DNA from: Alloboseaceae bacterium BT-24-1
GTDB taxonomy: Bacteria > Pseudomonadota > Alphaproteobacteria > Rhizobiales > Beijerinckiaceae
Direction of reading: 5' to 3'
Length of the DNA: 64,000 bases
NCBI GenBank assembly: GCA_025846845.1
Contig: JAOYTL010000002.1
Span: forward strand, 372,001-436,000
The position numbers and the translations under genes were made by a program. This document shows, in pieces, positions 23,850 to 32,074 of the stretch (positions are counted from its first letter, which is position 1; each line of letters begins with the position of its first letter). The notes under the pieces are model-generated. The model was not told the origin of the DNA. It saw nothing but the letters and a program-made list of their open reading frames with translations, and made no database searches.

Positions 23850-25100
23850 GTGCTTGAGGCCTATCTGATGGAATGGGGCAGCCAGCTCTTGCGCTGGCTG
23901 CATGTGATCGCGGCGATCGCCTGGATCGGATCGTCCTTCTTCTTCATTCATCTCGACGCGTCGCTCCGGGCCGCGCCTGACGCACCGAAGACCGACGCCG
24001 GCCAGCCGACGCAGTTCCTCGCCTGGCAGGTCCATGGCGGCGGCTTCTATGCGATGCGGAAATATCTGGTCGCTCCGGAGGTGCTGCCGAAGGAGCTGAC
24101 CTGGCACAAATGGCAGGCCTACTGGACCTGGATCTCCGGCTTCTTCCTGCTGGTCTGGGTCTATTACGCCCAATCGGAACTCTATCTGATCGACCCTGCG
24201 GTGATGGCGCTCTCGCCTGTCGCGGCGGGTGCGATCGGCATCGCGGCGCTGGCCGGAGGCTGGCTGTTCTATGACCTGCTCTGCAGGTCGCCGCTGGGCA
24301 AGAACGACGTCGTGCTCGGCCTGCTCGGCTTCGGCTATGTGGTCGCGGCAAGCTGGGCCTTCGCCTCGGTCTTTTCCGGGCGTGGTGCACTGATCCATAC
24401 CGGCGCGCTGATGGCGACGATCATGTCGGCCAACGTCTTCTTCGTGATCATGCCGGGCCAGCGCAAGACCATCGCCGCGATGGTCGCCGGCGAGGTTCCC
24501 GATCCGAAATACGGCAAGCAGGCGAAGCAGCGCTCGCTGCACAACAACTACATCACCCTGCCGGTGCTGTTCCTGATGCTGGCGAACCACTACCCGGTGA
24601 CCTATGCCAATTCGGCGGTGATTCCGGCCCTCGTCGCCCTGATCATCGTCGCCGGCGCGCTGATCCGGCATTTCTACAATGTCCGCCATGCTGACCATGC
24701 CAAATCGCCGTGGTGGACCTGGGCGGTGGCAGCGCTGGCGCTCTGGCTCGCCTTCTGGGTGGCGATGGCGTCCTCGCCGGGCGGGCGCGAACGGCTCGGC
24801 CTGAAGCCGCTCGACCCGGTGAAGCCGGTGATGCTCGCCGGTCTCGTGCCGCCGACATCTGAGGTCGCCAACATCGTCACCGGGCGCTGCGCCATGTGCC
24901 ATGCGCCCGAGCCGTCCTGGCCGGGCATCGGGATCGCGCCCAAGGGCGTCTATCTGCATGAGCCCGAGCTGATCGCCCGCCAGCGCCGCGCCATCGGCAT
25001 GCAGGCGGTGCTGACCCATGCCATGCCGCCGAACAATCTCTCGGGCATGACCGCGGACGAGCGGCGCGTGCTCGCCGCCTGGGTGGCGCAGAAGCGCTGA
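23850..25100 (+). CDS. puuD: Urate hydroxylase PuuD (membrane urate oxidase with cytochrome c domain)
   Basis: A 416-residue integral membrane protein: an opening (LMEWGSQLLRWLHVIAAIAWIGSSFFFIHLD) with a haem-ligand-like His in RWLH, about eight hydrophobic helices, and a C-terminal cytochrome c domain with CAMCH at residues 347-351. PuuD oxidises urate to 5-hydroxyisourate and feeds electrons to the respiratory chain rather than to oxygen. The GTG at 23850 is preferred since family members start a few residues before EWG; the ATG at 23868 is an alternative. It is divergent from uraH. Confidence 0.92.
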   Translation: MLEAYLMEWGSQLLRWLHVIAAIAWIGSSFFFIHLDASLRAAPDAPKTDAGQPTQFLAWQVHGGGFYAMRKYLVAPEVLPKELTWHKWQAYWTWISGFFLLVWVYYAQSELYLIDPAVMALSPVAAGAIGIAALAGGWLFYDLLCRSPLGKNDVVLGLLGFGYVVAASWAFASVFSGRGALIHTGALMATIMSANVFFVIMPGQRKTIAAMVAGEVPDPKYGKQAKQRSLHNNYITLPVLFLMLANHYPVTYANSAVIPALVALIIVAGALIRHFYNVRHADHAKSPWWTWAVAALALWLAFWVAMASSPGGRERLGLKPLDPVKPVMLAGLVPPTSEVANIVTGRCAMCHAPEPSWPGIGIAPKGVYLHEPELIARQRRAIGMQAVLTHAMPPNNLSGMTADERRVLAAWVAQKR

Positions 25101-25165
25101 CCCAGCTTCACCCGCGCGGCAAGTTGACGCTGCCGGGCCACAGCCGAGCGGCTGATCCGCGCCGT

Positions 25166-25250
25166 TCAGTTTCATTCAGTTTCGGTTCATCGCGGAACCA
25201 TCATCGTCGATTGTGATCACATCGGCGTGATCGGCGCGTGATCATGCGCG
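25166..25250. promoter_or_regulatory. Iterated short motifs upstream of the YfhO-like gene
   Basis: The 168-base gap after puuD holds a 10-bp period direct repeat TTCAGTTTC (25165-25173 and 25175-25183), a perfect palindrome TGTGATCACA (25212-25221), and two more GTGATC units at 25227 and 25238. Repeated sites of this kind suggest regulator binding. No regulator is assigned. Confidence 0.3.
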
Positions 25251-25268
25251 CCGGGTGCGCCAGGGGCC

Positions 25269-27752
25269 TTGGGGGTCCAGTTGAAAGCGGTTTGGAGATC
25301 GGGCTCCAGCTACTGGCTGGCGGCCGCGCTGTTCTGTTGCGCCTGGGTGGCGCTGTGCTGGCCCTGGCTGTCGGGGGCGGTGACGATTCCGTTCGACGCC
25401 AAGGCGCATTTCCAGGCGCAGATCCAGTTCCTGGCGCAGGCGTTGCACTCGGGGCAGTCGCCGTTCTGGACGCATAACGTCTTCGCCGGTTCGCCGCAGG
25501 TCGCCGACCCGCAATCGCTGATCTTCTCGCCTGCAATCCTGCTGGCGCTGTTCAACTCGTCGCCAAGCTTCCGCGCGGTCGATGCCTATGTGCTGGCGCA
25601 TCTGCTCGTCGGCGGGCTCGCCATGCTGATGTTCTTCCGCGATCGCGGCTGGCATCCGGCTGGTGCGCTGCTGGCGGCGCTGGTCTTCGCCTTCGGCGCC
25701 TCCGCCGCCTGGCGCATCCAGCATGTCGGGCAGATCGCGAGCTTCGCCTTCTTCGGCCTCGCCTTCTGGCTGACGGCCCGGATGCTGCAGCGCGCCTCGC
25801 TGCGCCACGGGCTGCTCGCCGGCTTCGCAGCCGGGATGATGGTGCTCGAACCGGACCAGGTCGCGTTGCTCGGCGCCTATATCCTGATCGGCATGGTCGT
25901 GGCGTACTGGCTCTCGGAAGGTTGGGCGGGGGTCCGCGCCAGCCTCGCGCCGATTGCAGCCGCCTGCTTCGCCGGCATCGTCACCATCGCCGTGCCGCTG
26001 CTCTGGACCTGGCTTTTCGCCGAGGCGACGACGCGGCCGGCCATCGATCTCGTCGAAGCCGGCAGGGGCTCGCTGCATCCGGCCTCGCTGCTGACCGCCT
26101 TCGTCGGCGACCTGTTCGGCGTGCGCGATCCGTCGGTCGAGTTCTGGGGGCCCTACAGCCCGGAATGGAACGCCAAGGAGCTCTTCCTCTCGAAGAACAT
26201 GGGGCAGGTCTATGTCGGGGCGCTGCCCTTCCTGCTCCTGATCGTGCCGGGGCTGACGCGCGGCTGGCTCTGGGACAAGGCAATCCGGCCCTACACCATC
26301 CTGTTCGTGCTGATGGTGCTGTTCGCGCTCGGCCGCTACACGCCCTTCTTCCACCTGGCCTATGAGTATCTGCCCGGCGTCAAGGTGTTCCGGCGGCCGG
26401 CCGATGCGACCTTCCTGATCGGCGGGCTCGGGGCGGTGCTCTCCGGCTATCTGCTGCACCGCATCCTCCGCGAGGAGAAGCCGGGTGCGATCTGGCGCGA
26501 CCTCGGCATCGGCGCCGGCGTGATCGCCCTGCTCATCGTCCTCGCTTTGCTGGTGGCGCGCCAGGCCGGACATCTCGGCCAGGCCTGGCTCCCGAGCGCC
26601 ACGGCCGCCGCCTGGTTCACCACCGCGCTTCTGCTCCTCGTCGTGCTGACGCGCTGGCGCGGCGCCGCGGCTCCGCTCGTCGCGAGCCTGATCGTGACCG
26701 GCGTCGTCGCCGCCGATCTCGCCGCCAATAACGGCCCGAACGAGGCCACGGCGCTGGCGCCGGAGGTCTACGACGTGCTGAGGCCGGAGACCAAGAACGA
26801 GACCGTCGCCGTGCTGAAGAAGCTCACAGTGCAGCCGCCGGATTCGCCGCGTCGCGACCGGGTCGAACTGCTCGGCATGGGCTTCGAATGGCCCAACGCC
26901 GGCATGATCCACGGCTTCGACCATACGCTGGGCTACAACCCGCTGCGGCTCGCCGATTTCTCGGAAGCGGTCGGCACGCGCGATTCGATCGCCGCGCCGG
27001 GCGAGCGCGTGTTCACGCCACTGTTCCCGTCCTATCGCTGCCGCCTCGCCGACTTCCTTGGCCTGCGCTACATCGCGACGCGGGTGCCGATCGGCGAGGT
27101 CGACCGCTCGCTGCGCGCCGGCGATCTCAAGCTCGTCGCCTACACCAAGGACGGCTACATCTACGAGAATCCGCGGGCGCTGCCGCGCGTGATGTTCGTC
27201 GGCGGCTGGCAGCTTGCCGATTTCGAGGGGATGAAGTCGGCCGGGCAATGGCCGGAGGCCGATCCGCAGCGCGTCGTCCTGCTCGAGCAGGAGCCGGAGC
27301 CGGGCGTGCCGGACGGGCCGGTCGCGACCAATGCCGAGGTCAAACTGAAGCGCTACCGTAACACGGTGGTCGAGATCGAGGTCACGACCGCGCAGCCCGG
27401 CTTCGTCGTGCTGAACGACATCTGGCATCCCTGGTGGAAGGCCGAGCTCGACGGGCAGGAGGTCGAGATCCTCAGGGCCAATGTCCTGTTCCGGGCCGTC
27501 CAAGTCCCGGCTGGGACGCACAAGATCCGCTTCAGCTTCCACCCGCTCGACGGTGCGATCGCCGAATTGCGCGACCGCGTGACGCCGCCGGAGGAGGAGG
27601 GCGTGGTCGCGGAGGCGCCGACACATAGCGGCCCGTCCGGCGCTCTGGCGACGCGGCTCCAGCCGGTTCTGCCCGAGCCGGTTGCGCGCCCGGCGCGCGA
27701 TCTGGCCGCGCATGACATGCAGACATCGTCGGTCATGTCGGTGGTGCGGTAG
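25269..27752 (+). CDS. YfhO-like polytopic membrane protein (putative glycosyltransferase)
   Basis: An about 827-residue protein with about 12 hydrophobic segments and a large C-terminal soluble part. The C-terminal pattern VLNDIWHPWWKAELDGQEVEI with VPAGTHKIRFSFHP is the usual YfhO ending (GxYxWRAxVDG.. type). An early acidic motif (IPFDAKAHFQAQIQFL) resembles the GT-C first loop with the catalytic Asp. YfhO proteins transfer sugars to cell-wall or surface glycans, for example lipoteichoic acid in Bacillus. In this Gram-negative host the acceptor is unknown. The start is uncertain: TTG 25269 or TTG 25281, the latter better spaced from GGGGG. Confidence 0.78.
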   Translation: MGVQLKAVWRSGSSYWLAAALFCCAWVALCWPWLSGAVTIPFDAKAHFQAQIQFLAQALHSGQSPFWTHNVFAGSPQVADPQSLIFSPAILLALFNSSPSFRAVDAYVLAHLLVGGLAMLMFFRDRGWHPAGALLAALVFAFGASAAWRIQHVGQIASFAFFGLAFWLTARMLQRASLRHGLLAGFAAGMMVLEPDQVALLGAYILIGMVVAYWLSEGWAGVRASLAPIAAACFAGIVTIAVPLLWTWLFAEATTRPAIDLVEAGRGSLHPASLLTAFVGDLFGVRDPSVEFWGPYSPEWNAKELFLSKNMGQVYVGALPFLLLIVPGLTRGWLWDKAIRPYTILFVLMVLFALGRYTPFFHLAYEYLPGVKVFRRPADATFLIGGLGAVLSGYLLHRILREEKPGAIWRDLGIGAGVIALLIVLALLVARQAGHLGQAWLPSATAAAWFTTALLLLVVLTRWRGAAAPLVASLIVTGVVAADLAANNGPNEATALAPEVYDVLRPETKNETVAVLKKLTVQPPDSPRRDRVELLGMGFEWPNAGMIHGFDHTLGYNPLRLADFSEAVGTRDSIAAPGERVFTPLFPSYRCRLADFLGLRYIATRVPIGEVDRSLRAGDLKLVAYTKDGYIYENPRALPRVMFVGGWQLADFEGMKSAGQWPEADPQRVVLLEQEPEPGVPDGPVATNAEVKLKRYRNTVVEIEVTTAQPGFVVLNDIWHPWWKAELDGQEVEILRANVLFRAVQVPAGTHKIRFSFHPLDGAIAELRDRVTPPEEEGVVAEAPTHSGPSGALATRLQPVLPEPVARPARDLAAHDMQTSSVMSVVR

Positions 27753-27770
27753 ACGCGGTTCGCTACCTCC

Positions 27771-27913
27771 CTTCTCCCTCTTGCGGGAGAAGGTGGTCCG
27801 AAGGGCCGGATGAGGGGTCGCGCAGATCTGGAAAATTTTTGGAAGACGTCGCGGAACGCTCATGATCGGCGTCGCGCGACCCCTCACCCTAACCCTCTCC
27901 CGCAAGGGGAGAG
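27771..27913. repeat. REP-like hairpin pair between convergent genes
   Basis: Two hairpins, CTTCTCCC/GGGAGAAG (27771-27792) and CTCTCCC/GGGAGAG (27895-27913), and the longer inverted pair GGATGAGGGGTCGCG / CGCGACCCCTCACCC. The element fills the gap between the two stop codons of the YfhO-like gene and the reductase gene and may end transcription from both sides. An AT-rich spacer (AAAATTTTT) lies in its centre. Confidence 0.65.
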
Positions 27914-27931
27914 CGGATAGGTCGAGCCCTC

Positions 27932-29002
27932 TCAAGCCACGCCAAGCTTCTTCTGCAAGGCGGTCGACGAGGTCGTGTACTGGAAGGTCAGCCGCTTCTC
28001 CGGGTAGACGTAGCGGTGGACCTTCTGGGCGGCGAGCGCCGCCTCGTGGAAGCCGGACAGGATCAGCTTCAGCTTGCCCGGATAGGTGTTGATGTCCCCG
28101 ATGGCGAAGATGCCCGGCACATTGGTCTCGAACTTCTCGGTGTCGGCCGGGATCAGGTTCTCGTGGAGGTTCAGGCCCCAGTCGGCGATCGGCCCGAGTT
28201 TCATGGTCAGGCCGAAGAAGGGCAGCATCGTATTGCAGGCGATCTCGAACTCGGCGCCGGCATTGTCGCGGCAGATCGCGCCTTGAAGGTCGTTGCCTTC
28301 GCCCTTCAGCCCGAGCACCTGGCCGAGCTTCAGATCCATCGCGCCGGAGGCGACGAGGGCGCGCATCTGCTCGACCGAGTGGGGTGCGGCACGGAAATCG
28401 TCGCGCCGGTGCATCAGCGTCACGCGCTTGGCGATCGGCTGCAGGTTCAGCGTCCAGTCGAGCGCCGAATCGCCACCGCCGACGATCAGGATCTCGCGGT
28501 CGCGGAAGGCCTCCATCTTGCGCACGGCATAGTGCACGCCGCCGCCGTCATGGCGGCCCTCATAGGCCTCGATGCCGGGGATCGGCGGCTTCTTCGGCTG
28601 GAAGGAGCCGCCGCCGGCCGCGATCATGATCGCCTTGGTCTCGAAAACCGTGTCGGCATCGGTGCGCAGGCGGAAGCGCGGCACCTCCGCCGTGCCGAGC
28701 ACCTCGACCTGCTCGATCATCTGGTTGAGATGGAAGGTCGCGCCGAAGGGCTTGATCTGCTCCATCAGGTTGTCGACCAGCCCCTGGCCGGTGACGAGCG
28801 GGAAGCCGGGAATGTCGTAGATCGGCTTCTCCGGATAAAGCTCGGCGCATTGGCCGCCGACCTTGGGCAGGATGTCGACGAGATGGGCCTTGATGTCGAG
28901 CAGCCCGAGCTCGAACACGGCGAACAGGCCGCACGGGCCGGCACCGATGATCAGCACGTCGGTCTGGACGGTTTCGCCCTCGATGGCGGCGGCGATGTTC
29001 AT
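27932..29002 (-). CDS. Ferredoxin/flavodoxin-NADP+ reductase (thioredoxin-reductase-like type)
   Basis: A 356-residue flavoprotein. The FAD motif GAGPCGLFAVFELG is near residue 20, and the NADP motif GGGDSALDW is near 170, followed by TLMHRRDDFRAAP. A GDINTYPGK motif near 295 closes the FAD domain. There is no CxxC, so it is not a thioredoxin reductase but the NADPH:ferredoxin reductase type found in Bacillus YumC and Rhodopseudomonas. The start MNIAAAIEGE at 29002 is preferred over an in-frame extension to 29383. It could recycle ferredoxin or flavodoxin for redox enzymes; partners are not in this window. Confidence 0.9.
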   Translation of the reverse strand: MNIAAAIEGETVQTDVLIIGAGPCGLFAVFELGLLDIKAHLVDILPKVGGQCAELYPEKPIYDIPGFPLVTGQGLVDNLMEQIKPFGATFHLNQMIEQVEVLGTAEVPRFRLRTDADTVFETKAIMIAAGGGSFQPKKPPIPGIEAYEGRHDGGGVHYAVRKMEAFRDREILIVGGGDSALDWTLNLQPIAKRVTLMHRRDDFRAAPHSVEQMRALVASGAMDLKLGQVLGLKGEGNDLQGAICRDNAGAEFEIACNTMLPFFGLTMKLGPIADWGLNLHENLIPADTEKFETNVPGIFAIGDINTYPGKLKLILSGFHEAALAAQKVHRYVYPEKRLTFQYTTSSTALQKKLGVA

Positions 29003-29129
29003 GGTCGCAGTTCCTAAAGACGGCTTCAAGGGCCGCCGGTCACGCACCCGTTGCCGGAAATCCGCCGGCCTTGCAATGCGACATGGCGCAAGGCCGGGCC
29101 GGCAGGGCCGCATGTGACGATAGCAGAGT

Positions 29130-29564
29130 TCAGCCGCCGGTTTCGGCGACGAGCCCTGCCGCGGCGATGCCGGCGAGCGCCGCCGCCTCGTCATTGTCGG
29201 AGGTGTCGCCGGAGATGCCAACGACGCCGATGAGGTGACCTTCCGCATCGCGGACCAGCGCGCCGCCGGGGACAGGCACGACCGGCCCGCCGACCGAGAG
29301 CGCGACGCCGTTGATAAAGTGCGGGCGCTCCAGCGCCATCTTGTTGAGGGTGCGCGGGCCGACGCCGAGCGCGATCGCGCCATTGGCCTTGCCGAGAGCG
29401 ATCTCGCCGCGCTTCAGGCTGGTGCCGTCCTGGGCGAGGAAGAATTTCTGCGCGCCGCGCGCGTCCAGCACTGCGATGGCGAGCGGCTTCAGCCCGTTCT
29501 CGCGTGCATATTTCAGGGCGCCGTCGACGATCACGCTGGCCTGTTCGAGAGTGAGGGCGGTCAT
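29130..29564 (-). CDS. GlcG/HbpS-like haem-degrading family protein
   Basis: A 144-residue protein of the GlcG/HbpS (PF03928) family: ALTLEQASVIVDGALKYARENGLKPLAIAVLDARG, GKANGAIALG, and GGALVRDAEGHLIGVVGISGDTSDNDEAAA. Family members bind haem or corrinoids, or sit in glycolate operons. No secretion signal is present. It shares strand and likely transcript direction with the reductase downstream (127-base gap), which may point to a shared redox role; this is inference. The start at 29564 follows GAAAGG. Confidence 0.85.
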   Translation of the reverse strand: MTALTLEQASVIVDGALKYARENGLKPLAIAVLDARGAQKFFLAQDGTSLKRGEIALGKANGAIALGVGPRTLNKMALERPHFINGVALSVGGPVVPVPGGALVRDAEGHLIGVVGISGDTSDNDEAAALAGIAAAGLVAETGG

Positions 29565-29653
29565 GGCTGGCCTTTCGCAGTATCGATGACGGGCGTTCTT
29601 TGGCTCGGGCCCGTTCTGCCAGCGCCGACGGCGCGAGGGAAGAGCGGCGCCGC

Positions 29654-29681
29654 GGTTTCGTCTTGCAGGTTTCGTCTTGCA
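29654..29681. repeat. Tandem 14-bp repeat (two units) in divergent intergenic region
   Basis: GGTTTCGTCTTGCA occurs twice without spacing. It lies in the 280-base gap between the GlcG-like gene (minus) and the BON-LysM gene (plus), about 165 bases before the latter's start. It could be a recent slip duplication or a pair of binding sites. Nothing else clear is seen in this gap. Confidence 0.5.
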
Positions 29682-29844
29682 GTTGTCGTTCCGAATGGGC
29701 TTGATGGATTGCCCGTCCTGGAACGTGTTCCGCAAGGTGACGCCACTTTTGCGACCAGAACATGCGCCAAGGCTGTCGGGTTGTGCGAAGTCAGAGCGTT
29801 CGGCCGATCCTGGTCGAACCGAAGGCGCGTCAGGAGAGCATGCT

Positions 29845-30288
29845 ATGGGTCTGTTCAGTTTCATCAAGGAAGCCGGCGCCAAGATCTTCGGATCGAGCTC
29901 GGCCAATGCGGCGACGGCGGATCAGTTGCAGAAGGAACTGGCGGGCCACGGCCTGCCGTCCGACGTCAAGATCGACGTCTCGGGCGACAAGGTGAAGGTC
30001 TCGGGCAAGGCGCTGAGCACCGAGGAGGCCGAGAAGATCATCCTGGCGATCGGCAACACCGCCGGTGTCGGCTCGGTCGAATCGGAGCTGATCGTCAACA
30101 AGGAGGCGGCTGCCGCCGTGTTCTACACGGTGAAGAAGGGCGACACGCTCTGGAAGATCGCCGAGGAGAACTACGGCAAGGGCAAGGGTGCGAAATATAC
30201 CGAGATCGTCAAGGCCAATACGCCGCCGGTGAAGGATCCCGACCTGATCCAGCCGGGCTGGGTGCTGCGCATTCCGCCGCTGGCCTGA
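29845..30288 (+). CDS. kbp: BON-LysM domain protein (Kbp/YgaU-like)
   Basis: A 147-residue protein with the same size and layout as E. coli Kbp (149): a BON domain (about residues 20-85, LPSDVKIDVSGDKVKVSGKA...GVGSVESEL) and a LysM domain (about 95-146, YTVKKGDTLWKIAEENYGKGKGAKYTEIVKANTPPVKDPDLIQPGWVLRIPP). No signal peptide, so cytoplasmic like Kbp, which binds potassium. The start at 29845 follows CAGGAGAG; the frame stays open to 29677 but that part is not conserved-looking. Potassium binding here is inference from the family. Confidence 0.88.
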   Translation: MGLFSFIKEAGAKIFGSSSANAATADQLQKELAGHGLPSDVKIDVSGDKVKVSGKALSTEEAEKIILAIGNTAGVGSVESELIVNKEAAAAVFYTVKKGDTLWKIAEENYGKGKGAKYTEIVKANTPPVKDPDLIQPGWVLRIPPLA

Positions 30289-30305
30289 TCACGCTCGCGC
30301 GAGCG

Positions 30306-30330
30306 GCCCGTCGGGCAAGTTCCGGCGGGC
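30306..30330 (+). terminator. Possible terminator hairpin after kbp
   Basis: GCCCGTCGG and CCGGCGGGC (with one G-T pair) can form a nine-base stem with a seven-base loop, 18 bases after the kbp stop. No U-run follows, so termination efficiency is doubtful. Confidence 0.4.
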
Positions 30331-30510
30331 TTGCGAATTAGTTACGAATGAAACTATAAGGCCGGGAAGGCGTGAGACTTCCGGCCAGTTTGCATCGGGG
30401 CCGGTTTGATCCATCTTGCGTCTTCGCGAGACGGGCCAGCCGGCCTTTTGCTGGCAAGGCCCGCGGCAGGGTGAACGCAACAACGCAGAATTCCCGGGGA
30501 GGGGACCCAA

Positions 30511-31563
30511 ATGAGCTTTGATCGCCGCAAGTTCCTGACGCTCGCCGGCTCAGCCGTGGCCGCTCCGGCGGTGCTGCGCGCCAGCCGTGCCAATGCGCAG
30601 GAAGTCACGCTGCGCATGCACCACTTCCTGCCGCCGGTGGCGAACGGGCATTCCAAATTCCTGAAGCCCTGGGCCGACAAGGTCGGCGCCGAATCGAACG
30701 GCCGGATCAAGATCGACATCTTCCCATCGATGCAGCTCGGCGGCACCCCGCCGCAGCTCTACGACCAGGCCCGCGACGGTGTCGTCGACATCGTCTGGAC
30801 GCTGCCCGGCAACACGCCCGGCCGCTTCACCGGCATCGAGGCGTTCGAACTGCCCTTCGTGGCGAACAAGCGGGCGCTCGTGAACTCGCTGGCGCTGACC
30901 GACTACGCCAGCGAGCACCTCAAGGACGAGTTCAAGGACATCCATCCGATCTGCTTCTGGGCGCATGATCACGGGCTGATCCATGCCAACAAGCCGGTCA
31001 AGACGATGGAGGACCTGAAGGGTCTGAAGCTGCGCTTCCCGACCCGCCTCGCGGGCGAGGCCCTGCGCGCGCTCGGCGTCAACGCCATCGGCATGCCGAT
31101 CCCGCAGGTGCCGGAATCGCTGGCGCAGCGCGTGATCGACGGCTGCGTCGTGCCCTGGGAGGTCGTGCCGTCGATCAAGGTCCAGGAACTGGTCAAGAAC
31201 CACACCGAGATTCCGGGCTCGCCGACCTTCTATGTCGCGACCTTCGTGCTGGCCATGAACAAGGCCAAGTACGAGGGGCTCGCACCCGATCTCAAGGCGA
31301 TCCTCGACAAGAACTCGGGCGCAGCCGCTTCAGCCATGGCGGGCAAGGTCTGGGACGAGCAGGCCATCGTCGTCTCCGACATGGTCAAGAAGCGCGGCAA
31401 CAGCATCGTCACCATCGACGAGGCGGAAGCGGCGCGCTGGCGCAAGACGACCGAGCCGGTGATCGAGGGCTGGCTCAAGACCGCCAAGGACAAGGGCCTC
31501 GATGGCGAGAAGCTGCTCGCCGCAGCCCGCGCCGCGCTGACCAAGCACCAGAACGCCGCCTGA
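30511..31563 (+). CDS. dctP: TRAP transporter substrate-binding protein DctP
   Basis: A 350-residue periplasmic protein. It starts with a twin-arginine-like signal (FDRRKFLTLAGSAVAAPAVL) and ends the leader at SRANAQ. The mature part has the DctP pattern: EVTLRMHHFLPP, HSKFLKPWADKVGAESNGRIKIDIFPS, and RFPTRLAGEALRALGVNAIGMP with the conserved Arg that binds the carboxylate. A strong site GGGGAGGGGACC precedes the ATG. It is first in dctPQM and takes a C4-type or keto acid from the periplasm to DctQM. Confidence 0.93.
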   Translation: MSFDRRKFLTLAGSAVAAPAVLRASRANAQEVTLRMHHFLPPVANGHSKFLKPWADKVGAESNGRIKIDIFPSMQLGGTPPQLYDQARDGVVDIVWTLPGNTPGRFTGIEAFELPFVANKRALVNSLALTDYASEHLKDEFKDIHPICFWAHDHGLIHANKPVKTMEDLKGLKLRFPTRLAGEALRALGVNAIGMPIPQVPESLAQRVIDGCVVPWEVVPSIKVQELVKNHTEIPGSPTFYVATFVLAMNKAKYEGLAPDLKAILDKNSGAAASAMAGKVWDEQAIVVSDMVKKRGNSIVTIDEAEAARWRKTTEPVIEGWLKTAKDKGLDGEKLLAAARAALTKHQNAA

Positions 31564-31570
31564 TCCGGTC

Positions 31571-32074
31571 ATGACCGACAGGGCAGGGGAAAGGCCGCCA
31601 TCGCGCATCGACGCGGTGGCGGAGGCGGTCGCGCTCATCGGCGGGATACTGCTGATCGCGCTCGCGACCATGGTCGTCGTCAGCGTGACCTTGCGCAGCG
31701 ATCTCGTCGGCAAGGCTGGGGTGCCCGGCGATTTCGAGCTGGTGCAGATGGCCACCGCCGTCGCCGCCTTCTGCTTCCTGCCGCTGTGCCAATTGAAGCG
31801 CGGCAACATCTTCGTCGACACCTTCACGCTGAAGCTGCCGCAGCGCTGGCGCGACGGGCTCGATGCGCTCTGGGACGTGGTCTATGGCCTCGCCATGGCG
31901 CTGATCGCCTGGCGGCTCGGCGTTGGGGCGCGCTCGGCGCTGGCCAGCGGCGAGAACACCATGGTGCTGCAGCTGCCGAGCTATCTGCCGATCGCGCTCT
32001 GCGCGGTGCTCGCCGGCTTCGTTGCGCTCGCGGCCTTTGTCAGCGCCAGCCGCCTCGTAAGGCCAACCCGATGA
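31571..32074 (+). CDS. dctQ: TRAP transporter small membrane subunit DctQ
   Basis: A 167-residue protein with four hydrophobic helices (AEAVALIGGILLIALATMVVVSVTLR, VQMATAVAAFCFLPLCQLKRGNIFVDTF, LDALWDVVYGLAMALIAWRL, LPIALCAVLAGFVALAAFV), as in DctQ. The motif QLKRGNIFVDTFT is the family's conserved central loop. It starts eight bases after dctP and its stop overlaps the dctM start by four bases. Confidence 0.92.
   Translation: MTDRAGERPPSRIDAVAEAVALIGGILLIALATMVVVSVTLRSDLVGKAGVPGDFELVQMATAVAAFCFLPLCQLKRGNIFVDTFTLKLPQRWRDGLDALWDVVYGLAMALIAWRLGVGARSALASGENTMVLQLPSYLPIALCAVLAGFVALAAFVSASRLVRPTR

Noticed and set aside
25242..27935. An 897-codon open frame on the minus strand opposite the YfhO-like gene
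   Set aside because: It is the mirror of a well-supported membrane protein gene, consists of charged low-complexity sequence rich in Arg, Asp, Glu, Gln and His, and has no family motif. Typical for GC-rich shadow frames.
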